Source: an uncultured Pseudomonas sp. (GTDB taxonomy: Bacteria; Pseudomonadota; Gammaproteobacteria; Pseudomonadales; Pseudomonadaceae). From it: a stretch of DNA of 23,635 nucleotides. The DNA is taken from contig NZ_CAMPHN010000059.1 of NCBI RefSeq assembly GCF_946885885.1, positions 1 through 23,635 of the forward strand, in the 5' to 3' direction. How positions within the stretch are numbered: the first letter of the stretch is position 1; each line of letters begins with the position of its first letter. Position numbers and translations under genes: made by a program. Below, piece after piece: positions 15,472 through 23,635 of this stretch. The notes under the pieces were generated by a model. It saw only the letters and a program-made list of their open reading frames with translations, was not told where the DNA came from and made no database searches.

Positions 15472-16991
15472 GGGATGCAGAAGTGGAAGCCCTCGCCGCC
15501 AAGGTGACGCCCAAGGTCTACCGGGTGCTGATCATAGGCGCCGGTTTCTCCGGCATCGGCATGGCCGTGCGCCTGCGTCAGAGCGGCGAAAGCGATTTCG
15601 TCATCTATGAGCGGGAAGCCGGTATCGGCGGCACATGGTGGGTCAATCGGTATCCGGGCTGTGCCTGCGATATTCCCTCGCACCTGTATTCGTTTTCGTT
15701 CGAGCCGAACCCCGGTTGGTCGCGGCGTTTCTCGCCCCAGGCCGAAATACGCGATTACCTGGCCGGCTGTGCACGCAAGTACGATTTATTGCGGCATATC
15801 CGTTTCGACACCGCGGTCATGTCCCTGCGCTGGGTCGAGCCGCGCGCGCTCTGGGAAGTCACCGATGCCGGGGGCGAAGTGATGTTCGCCAAGGTGGTGG
15901 TCGCCGGCACGGGCGCGCTGTCCACGCCGGACTATCCGCAGATTCCCGGCATCGAGGGTTTTCGCGGCCGAGTGTTCCATTCCCAGCACTGGGACCATGA
16001 ATACGACCTCAAGGGCAAGCGGGTAGGGGTGATAGGCACCGGCGCCTCGGCGATTCAGTTCGTCCCCGAGATACAGCCAAGGGTCGCCCAGCTCGATCTG
16101 TTCCAGCGCACCCCGCCCTGGATCATCCCCAAGCCGGATCGCGGCATCTCATTTCTCGAGCGGCGCCTGTTGGGCATCTTCCCCAAGTTGCAGCGCTTTG
16201 TCAGAGGCCTTATCTATGCGGCCCATGAAGTCCGGGTACTGGGTTTCGTCTTCAATCCGCGCTTGATGGCTTTTCACAAGCTACTGGCGCTCTATCTGCT
16301 GCGCCGGCAGGTCAAAGACCCAGCGCTGCGCAGCAAGCTCACGCCCCGGTATGCGATCGGCTGCAAACGCATTCTGATCTCCAACAACTATTACCCGGCC
16401 GTTACCCAGCCCAACGTTGCACTGGTCACCAGCGCTATTCGGGAGATAACCGAAGACGCGGTCATCACCGCGGATAAGCAAAGGCATCCGGTCGACGCGC
16501 TGATTTTCGGCACCGGCTTCAAAGCCAGCACGCCCTTCCCGCGGGGGATGATTTTCGGTCGGGCCGGGCAGGACATTCTCGACGCCTGGCGCGATGGGCC
16601 CGAAGCCTACAAAGGCACCACGGTGGCGGGCTTCCCCAATCTGTTCCTGTTGATGGGGCCCAACACCGGGCTTGGTCACAACTCGATCGTTTACATGATC
16701 GAGTCGCAGATCACCTACATCCTCGGCGCGCTGCAAACCATGGCGATCGAGGGCGCCAGCAGCGTCGATATCCGGCCCCAGGTGCAGGAGCGCTTCAATC
16801 TGCACTTGCACGGTCGAATGCAAGGCGCGGTCTGGGCCGTCGGCAATTGCAAAAGTTGGTACAAGCACGCGGGGACGGGGCGCAACGTGGTGATTTGGCC
16901 GGGCTTCAGCTGGGCGTTTCGTCGCCAGACCCGGCGCTTCGATGCCGAGGCTTATCGCCTGACCGGCGCGACTGACGATCAATCGCAATGA
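15456..16991 (+). CDS. Flavin-containing monooxygenase, Baeyer-Villiger type
   Basis: A 511-residue class B flavin monooxygenase. FAD site GAGFSGIG (28-35), then GIGGTWWVNRYPGCACDIPS (57-75), the NADPH Rossmann motif GVIGTGAS (191-198), and between them the BVMO fingerprint FxGxxxHxxxWD as F169, G171, H175, W179, D180. Such enzymes insert oxygen beside ketones, and relatives oxidise amines or sulfides, so both a keto step on the chain and N-oxidation of the amine are open. ATG 15456 overlaps the HIT gene by 16 bases and has a weak ribosome site; GTG 15483 with GGGG 8 bases upstream is an attractive alternative that loses nine residues. Same operon. Confidence 0.92.
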   Translation: MQGAVGDAEVEALAAKVTPKVYRVLIIGAGFSGIGMAVRLRQSGESDFVIYEREAGIGGTWWVNRYPGCACDIPSHLYSFSFEPNPGWSRRFSPQAEIRDYLAGCARKYDLLRHIRFDTAVMSLRWVEPRALWEVTDAGGEVMFAKVVVAGTGALSTPDYPQIPGIEGFRGRVFHSQHWDHEYDLKGKRVGVIGTGASAIQFVPEIQPRVAQLDLFQRTPPWIIPKPDRGISFLERRLLGIFPKLQRFVRGLIYAAHEVRVLGFVFNPRLMAFHKLLALYLLRRQVKDPALRSKLTPRYAIGCKRILISNNYYPAVTQPNVALVTSAIREITEDAVITADKQRHPVDALIFGTGFKASTPFPRGMIFGRAGQDILDAWRDGPEAYKGTTVAGFPNLFLLMGPNTGLGHNSIVYMIESQITYILGALQTMAIEGASSVDIRPQVQERFNLHLHGRMQGAVWAVGNCKSWYKHAGTGRNVVIWPGFSWAFRRQTRRFDAEAYRLTGATDDQSQ

Positions 16992-17010
16992 CAACGCTAA
17001 GGAGAATGCA

Positions 17011-17391
17011 ATGAGCTACCCGGGAAAAACGGTTTTCGTATTCGGCTGCTACATGTTGCTGTTAAGCGTGCCCTTGCTGCTTGCACCGAATCTATTGCTC
17101 GGGATTTTCGGTTTCGCCCTGACCGAGGAGGTATGGATACGGGTCGTCGGACTGCTGGTGCTCTATCTCGGCATTTACTATGTGCTGGCGGGGCGCAACG
17201 ACATCCTGCCGTTTATCAGCGCCACTGTGCCGGTTCGCGCTTCGGTCCTGGTGGTTTTCGCGGTATTCGTCATGGCCGAAATGGCCTCGCCGATGCTTCT
17301 GGTGTTGGGGCTGCCCGACTTGTTCGGCGCCGTATGGACCTGGCGGGCGCTGCGTAGCGAACGGCTGGCGAGCTCCATTGCCAAGGCTTGA
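17011..17391 (+). CDS. Small four-helix integral membrane protein, unknown function
   Basis: A 126-residue very hydrophobic protein with about four membrane spans (roughly residues 5-35, 38-60, 70-90 and 92-110) and a basic C-terminal tail. Start supported by AAGGAG 8 bases upstream; 19 bases after the monooxygenase. I do not recognise a characterised family. As the last gene of the cluster operon it might assist product localisation or self-protection, but nothing in the sequence shows this. No good terminator is visible after it. Confidence 0.8.
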   Translation: MSYPGKTVFVFGCYMLLLSVPLLLAPNLLLGIFGFALTEEVWIRVVGLLVLYLGIYYVLAGRNDILPFISATVPVRASVLVVFAVFVMAEMASPMLLVLGLPDLFGAVWTWRALRSERLASSIAKA

Positions 17392-17576
17392 ACCGAAAAT
17401 GCCCCAAAAAGGGACGGCTTGCTTCCGTTGCACCGTTATCGATCACTTCGCTCCCCTTGGTAATACCCGCTAACCAGCGATGAGTGACGTTCTGCTTCCC
17501 CCGGCAATTGCCCGAAGCCCGCGCTGTCGGGGTTCCTGCGCTCCGCCAATAGCGTTCGATAACGGTATACCGATTC

Positions 17577-17592
17577 CGGCACGAAACCTGCA
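17577..17592 (+). promoter_or_regulatory. Sigma-54 (-24/-12) promoter of nirBD
   Basis: CGGCACG-AAAC-CTGCA matches the sigma-54 consensus TGGCACG-N4-TTGCA, with the GG and GC dinucleotides exactly 10 bases apart. A 10-bp palindrome CGGTATACCG (17563-17572) lies just before it. It implies a transcript start near 17602 and a leader of about 215 bases before nirB, consistent with nitrogen (NtrC) control, although no full NtrC site was seen. Confidence 0.7.
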
Positions 17593-17682
17593 AAGCTCCG
17601 GCAACGCCTGCCAACACCTTTGGCAGTGCATCCCGTTGGTCATCGGCGACCAGAAGCCTGCAAAGGCCGGGATGGGTGAAGC

Positions 17683-17744
17683 GGACAGCGCAGTCCAGGC
17701 TCATCACCCCACATAACCCATGAATACCAGGCAAAGACGCCTGG
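17683..17744 (+). promoter_or_regulatory. Dual-hairpin ANTAR (NasT-type) antiterminator RNA motif
   Basis: Two small hairpins have hexanucleotide loops with A at position 1 and G at position 4, the ANTAR-protein recognition pattern. P1 is GGAC-AGCGCA-GTCC (17683-17696) and P2 is CCAGGC-AAAGAC-GCCTGG (17727-17744). The 3' arm of P2 is also the 5' part of the terminator stem starting at 17737, so the two folds exclude each other. Protein bound to P1/P2 would keep the terminator open. NasT with its sensor NasS plays this role for nitrate/nitrite assimilation genes in related bacteria. No nasS/nasT is in this window. Confidence 0.88.
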
Positions 17745-17775
17745 AGCTGCCAAACAGCTCCAGGCGTTTTTTTTT
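17737..17775 (+). terminator. Attenuator terminator in the nirB leader
   Basis: ACGCCTGGAGCTG pairs perfectly with CAGCTCCAGGCGT across the loop CCAAA, followed by a run of T's to 17775. It ends 42 bases before the nirB ATG and no gene ends nearby, so it acts as a regulated attenuator rather than an operon end. Confidence 0.92.
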
Positions 17776-17817
17776 GCTGGCCGTGCCCCTGGCAACGGCT
17801 TCGACTGAGGAACGGCT

Positions 17818-20376
17818 ATGAACTCTCTCGTCACTCCGATCAAGCGCGAAACATTGATCGTCATCGGCAACGGCATGGTCGGCCATCATTGCGTCGAACA
17901 GCTGATCGAGCAGGGCGCGCTCGAGCGGTATCAGGTGCATGTGTTCGGTGAAGAGCGCCAGCGTGCCTACGACCGCGTACACCTCTCCGAATATTTCGGC
18001 GGCCGCGATGCCGACTCCCTGGCCTTGGGCGAGCCCGATCTCTATACCCGCCACGGCGTGCAGCTGCACCTCGGTGCGCAAGTCCTGGAGATCGACCGCG
18101 AGCGCAAGGAAGTGGTGACCGCTGCCGGGCGCCATGTCTACGACCGCCTGGTGCTGGCCACCGGTTCCTATCCCTTCGTGCCGCCGATTCCCGGCGCCGA
18201 AGGCAATTCGCGCCTGGTCTATCGCACCCTCGACGACCTCGATGCGATCCGCGCCGCCGCCGGCAACGCCAAGCGTGGCGTGGTGGTCGGTGGCGGCCTG
18301 CTCGGTCTGGAAGCGGCCAACGCGCTGAAATCCCTGGGCCTGGAAGCCCATGTGGTCGAGTTCGCCCCACGCTTGATGCCGGTGCAGCTCGACGCCGAAG
18401 GCGGCGCCGCACTCAAGGCGCGCATCGAAACCCTGGGCGTCGGCGTGCACTTGTCGCGCGCTACCCAGGAAATAGTCGCGGGCGAGGAATACGCCTATCG
18501 GATGAACTTCAACGATGGCGAATTCCTCGAGACCGACCTGATCGTGTTCTCCGCCGGCATCCGCCCGCAGGACGCCCTGGGGCGCAGCGCAGGGCTGGAG
18601 ATCGCCGCCCGCGGCGGCGTGGTGGTCGACAACGATTGCCGCACCAATGACCCGGATATCTTCGCCATCGGCGAGTGCGCCTCCTGGAACGGCAGTATCT
18701 TCGGCCTGGTCGCGCCGGGCTACAGCATGGCGCGCAACGTCGCCGCGCAACTGGCCGGCGCCGACTACACGCCTTTCACCGGCGCCGATATGTCGACCAA
18801 GCTCAAGCTGCTCGGCGTCGACGTCGGCTCGATCGGCGATGCCCACGCCGCCACCCCCGGCGCCAAGAGCTACCGCTTTATCGACGAGGCCAGCGCCAGC
18901 TACCGCCGTTTGGTGGTGTCCGCCGATGGCAAGCACGTGCTCGGCGCGGTATTGGTCGGCGACAACAGCTATTACGACACTCTGCTGCAGTACGCGCAGA
19001 ACGGCATCGCCCTGCCGAAAGATCCGTCCGGCCTGATCCTGCCGCAGTCCGAAGGTGCGCCGACCCTGGGCGCCGATGCGCTGCCGGATAGCGCGACCAT
19101 CTGCTCCTGCCATAACGTCAGCAAGGGCGCGGTGTGCTGCCAGGTCGAGGCCGGTATCACCGATCTCGGCGAGCTCAAGGCGGCGACCAAGGCTGCCACC
19201 GGTTGCGGCGGTTGCAGTGCGCTGCTCAAGCAGGTCTTCGAGCACGAGCTTTCGGCCCGTGGCGTCGCGGTCGACAAGAGCCTGTGCGAGCACTTCGCCC
19301 ATACCCGTCAGGAGCTGTATTCCATTGTGCGGGTGGAAGGGGTGATGAGCTTCGAGGAGTTGCTGGCCAAGCATGGCCGCGGTCACACCGGTTGCGACAT
19401 CTGCAAGCCGGCGGTCGGCTCGATCCTCGCCTCGTGCTGGAACCAGCCGATCACCGATCCGCTGTTGATTCCGCTGCAGGACACCAACGACACCTTTATG
19501 GCCAACATGCAGAAGAACGGCACCTACTCGGTGGTGCCGCGTATTCCCGGTGGCGAGATCACCCCGGACGGCCTGATCGCCATAGGCGCCGTGGCGAAGA
19601 AATACGACCTCTACACCAAGATCACCGGCGGCCAGCGTATCGACCTGTTCGGCGCTCAATTGCACCAGTTGCCGGACATCTGGGGCGAACTGATCGAGGC
19701 CGGTTTCGAAACCGGCCACGCCTACGGCAAGTCGCTGCGCACGGTGAAATCCTGCGTCGGCAGCACCTGGTGCCGTTACGGCGTGCAGGACAGCGTCGGC
19801 ATGGCCCTGCGCCTGGAAGACCGCTACAAGGGCCTGCGTTCGCCGCACAAGATCAAGTTCGCGGTCTCCGGCTGTACCCGCGAATGCGCCGAGGCGCAGA
19901 GCAAGGACGTCGGCGTGATCGCCACCGATAAGGGCTGGAACCTCTACGTCGCCGGCAACGGCGGCATGCGCCCGCGGCATGCCGAACTGTTCGCCACCGA
20001 CCTGGACGACGAAACCCTGATCCGCTACATCGACCGCTTCCTGATGTTCTACGTGCGCACCGCCGACAAGCTGCAACGTACCTCCGTGTGGCGCGAAAGC
20101 CTGGAAGGCGGCCTGGATTACCTCAAAGAGGTGATCATCGACGACAGCCTGAATCTCGCCGCCGAGCTGGAAGCGCAGATGCAATTGGTGATCGACCGTT
20201 ACCAGTGCGAGTGGGCCAACGCTCTGAAAGACCCGGAGAAACTCAAGCGCTTCCGTACCTTCGTCAACGACGAGCGCGGCGATCCGGATATCCATTTCGT
20301 CAAAGAACGTGGCCAGCGCCGCCCGGTGCATGCCCATGAACTCCACCTGATCCCCGTTACCGAGGAGGTGCTCTGA
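17818..20376 (+). CDS. nirB: Assimilatory nitrite reductase [NAD(P)H], large subunit
   Basis: An 852-residue cytoplasmic enzyme reducing nitrite to ammonium. The N-terminal FAD/NAD(P)H oxidoreductase half has IVIGNGMVGHHC near residue 15 and a second dinucleotide site GVVVGGGLLGLEAAN near 160. A BFD-like [2Fe-2S] region has Cys429, Cys431, Cys463 and Cys466; Cys526 and Cys529 follow in GHTGCDICKP. The sirohaem/[4Fe-4S] domain is marked by Cys646-x5-Cys652 and Cys686-x3-Cys690. The length is normal for NirB. The start ATG has GAGGA upstream and a 42-base gap after the attenuator. nirD overlaps its stop by one base. Confidence 0.97.
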   Translation: MNSLVTPIKRETLIVIGNGMVGHHCVEQLIEQGALERYQVHVFGEERQRAYDRVHLSEYFGGRDADSLALGEPDLYTRHGVQLHLGAQVLEIDRERKEVVTAAGRHVYDRLVLATGSYPFVPPIPGAEGNSRLVYRTLDDLDAIRAAAGNAKRGVVVGGGLLGLEAANALKSLGLEAHVVEFAPRLMPVQLDAEGGAALKARIETLGVGVHLSRATQEIVAGEEYAYRMNFNDGEFLETDLIVFSAGIRPQDALGRSAGLEIAARGGVVVDNDCRTNDPDIFAIGECASWNGSIFGLVAPGYSMARNVAAQLAGADYTPFTGADMSTKLKLLGVDVGSIGDAHAATPGAKSYRFIDEASASYRRLVVSADGKHVLGAVLVGDNSYYDTLLQYAQNGIALPKDPSGLILPQSEGAPTLGADALPDSATICSCHNVSKGAVCCQVEAGITDLGELKAATKAATGCGGCSALLKQVFEHELSARGVAVDKSLCEHFAHTRQELYSIVRVEGVMSFEELLAKHGRGHTGCDICKPAVGSILASCWNQPITDPLLIPLQDTNDTFMANMQKNGTYSVVPRIPGGEITPDGLIAIGAVAKKYDLYTKITGGQRIDLFGAQLHQLPDIWGELIEAGFETGHAYGKSLRTVKSCVGSTWCRYGVQDSVGMALRLEDRYKGLRSPHKIKFAVSGCTRECAEAQSKDVGVIATDKGWNLYVAGNGGMRPRHAELFATDLDDETLIRYIDRFLMFYVRTADKLQRTSVWRESLEGGLDYLKEVIIDDSLNLAAELEAQMQLVIDRYQCEWANALKDPEKLKRFRTFVNDERGDPDIHFVKERGQRRPVHAHELHLIPVTEEVL

Positions 20377-20768
20377 TGAGCCAGTCGAATGTCGTACGTG
20401 CCGAATTCAGCCAAACCGCGGCAAGCCCGATCGCGTGGCGCGCGCTGTGCAGCCGCAATGATCTGGTCGCCAATTCCGGCGTGGTCGCCTGGCACGAGGG
20501 CGCGCAGGTCGCACTGTTCCACCTGCCGCATACCGCCGAGGGCGAACAGGTCTTTGCCATCGACAACCGCGACCCGAAATCCGGCGCCAATGTGATCGGG
20601 CGCGGCATCGTCGGCCAGCTCAAGGGCGATCTGGTGATCGCCTCGCCGCTGTACAAGCAGCACTTCCGCCTGGCAGACGGCAGCTGCCTGGAGTACCCCG
20701 AGCAGCAATTGCGCGTCTGGCCGGTGCGGTTCAATGGCGATGCGGTGGAGATCGGTTTGGTTGATTGA
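20376..20768 (+). CDS. nirD: Nitrite reductase small subunit
   Basis: A 130-residue protein of the NirD family, a Rieske-fold subunit that lacks the Rieske Cys/His ligands, which are indeed absent here. It partners with NirB. GAGGAGG precedes the ATG, which overlaps the nirB stop as TGATG, giving translational coupling. Characteristic segments are WHEGAQVALFHLP, VFAIDNRDPKSGANVIGRGIVG and SPLYKQHFRLADG. Confidence 0.95.
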   Translation: MSQSNVVRAEFSQTAASPIAWRALCSRNDLVANSGVVAWHEGAQVALFHLPHTAEGEQVFAIDNRDPKSGANVIGRGIVGQLKGDLVIASPLYKQHFRLADGSCLEYPEQQLRVWPVRFNGDAVEIGLVD

Positions 20769-20794
20769 GGGCGGGGCCAGGCCGATCACCGCTT

Positions 20795-20861
20795 GGTGGG
20801 TTACGTGGCGCACATATCCCGCAGTTGCTTCGCCAGCCCGGTTCAGCACCACTAACCCACC
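20795..20861. repeat. Inverted repeat GGTGGGTTA ... TAACCCACC between convergent genes
   Basis: GGTGGGTTA (20795-20803) is the reverse complement of TAACCCACC (20853-20861), with a 49-base spacer. It lies in the 130-base gap between the convergent nirD and pobA genes. The motif is, from recollection, common in Pseudomonas intergenic repeats. The 14 bases at 20784-20797 also occur at 449-462. It may work as a bidirectional transcript end; there is no T-run. Confidence 0.55.
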
Positions 20862-20899
20862 CTACAGAAGCTGTCTGCACCACATGATTGGGACAGAGC

Positions 20900-23112
<2,213 letters not shown>

Positions 23113-23132
23113 TTCTGCAAAGGACAAATCTG

Positions 23133-23635
23133 ATGAATATCGACACCCGCATCAAATTCCGCCATCTGCTGTGTTTTCTCGAGGTGGCGCGTCAGGGCAG
23201 CCTGGCGCGGGCGGCCGACAAGTTGGCGGTGAGCCAGCCGGCGATCTCCAAGACCCTCAAGGAGCTGGAGACGTTGCTGACGGTCAGCCTGTTCGAGCGC
23301 GGCAAGCACGGCGTCGCCCTGACCGAGGCCGGAGTGGCCTTTATGCGCTATGCCGGGCCTTGCGTGCAGGCCCTGCGCGAAGGGATAAGCAGCCTGCGTG
23401 GCGGCGACTACGCGGCGCAGACGATCAGGCTCGGCGTGCTTTCGACGGTCGAGAGCCTGCTGGTGCCGGAAGTGGTGCGGCGCCTGCACGATAGGCATCC
23501 GGCGTTGGCGGTCAGCGTGGTGACCGGGCCGAGCGCCTACCTGTTGTCGCAATTGCGCGTCGGCGAACTGGATCTGGTGCTCGGGCGCATGACCGACAGC
23601 CCGCAGATCCAGGGGCTGAGCTTCGAGCACCTGTA
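23133..23635 (+). CDS. pcaQ: LysR-family regulator PcaQ (partial, runs off the window)
   Basis: The first 167 residues of a LysR-type regulator. The N-terminal winged HTH (FRHLLCFLEVARQGSLARAADKLAVSQPAISKTLKELE) is followed by the start of the effector domain (IRLGVLSTVESLLVPEVVRRL). Its identity as PcaQ, activator of protocatechuate genes, rests on close resemblance of the N-terminus (MNIDTRIKFRHL) and on the pobA-pobR neighbourhood. AAAGGA lies before ATG 23133. Confidence 0.88.
   Translation, partial: MNIDTRIKFRHLLCFLEVARQGSLARAADKLAVSQPAISKTLKELETLLTVSLFERGKHGVALTEAGVAFMRYAGPCVQALREGISSLRGGDYAAQTIRLGVLSTVESLLVPEVVRRLHDRHPALAVSVVTGPSAYLLSQLRVGELDLVLGRMTDSPQIQGLSFEHL

Noticed and set aside
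17704..20346. Very long open frame on the minus strand opposite nirB
   Set aside because: It mirrors the codon-biased GC-rich nirB gene. The translation is His/Ala/Gln-rich without domains, and nirB is unmistakable on the plus strand.

Overview
The window is high-GC DNA that looks like a Pseudomonas chromosome. It carries the 3' end of cysS, an assimilatory nirBD operon and pobA/pobR/pcaQ genes of strongly Pseudomonas-like sequence. Between these housekeeping blocks, roughly 220-17400, lies an accessory gene cluster that reads as a lipid-derived natural-product pathway.

Layout. (1) 1-161 is the end of cysS, followed by a strong terminator, a copy of a ~90 bp dispersed repeat and a perfect 20-bp inverted repeat. 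(2) 462-3463, minus strand, is a three-gene run: a predicted metal-dependent protein with two ExxH motifs, a DUF2156 (aminoacyl-phosphatidylglycerol-synthase C-domain-like) protein, and a membrane fatty acid desaturase. (3) 4058-6786, plus strand, holds a fatty-acyl-AMP ligase (FAAL) and a LuxR-type regulator, then a terminator and the second copy of the dispersed repeat. (4) 7401-17391, plus strand, is a tightly packed nine-gene unit: ACP, a PLP-aminotransferase/acyl-ACP-reductase fusion, an acyl-CoA dehydrogenase-like flavoprotein, desaturase, ferredoxin-type reductase, desaturase, HIT protein, Baeyer-Villiger-type flavin monooxygenase and a small membrane protein. (5) 17577-20768 is nirBD with a well-preserved sigma-54/NasT-type antitermination leader. 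(6) 20900-23635 is pobA (minus), pobR and the start of pcaQ (plus).

Proposed function of the cluster (inference). FAAL activates a free fatty acid and loads it on the stand-alone ACP. The acyl-CoA dehydrogenase-like enzyme and three membrane desaturases, with the FAD/2Fe-2S reductase as likely electron donor, introduce unsaturation. The fusion protein then reduces the acyl-ACP thioester to an aldehyde and transaminates it to a fatty amine. This core (ligase + ACP + flavin dehydrogenase + aminotransferase/reductase) matches the logic of the TamA/TamT/TamH module of tambjamine biosynthesis, but no bipyrrole genes are present. The extra desaturases recall FAAL/ACP/desaturase alkyne and polyyne clusters. 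The BVMO, HIT, DUF2156 and di-iron-like proteins are candidate tailoring enzymes. The window therefore plausibly encodes an unsaturated (perhaps alkynyl or further oxidised/acylated) fatty-amine metabolite under a LuxR-type regulator. I do not recognise it as a described system.

All assignments come from reading the sequence by eye. No searches were run, so family names rest on recognised motifs and neighbourhood.
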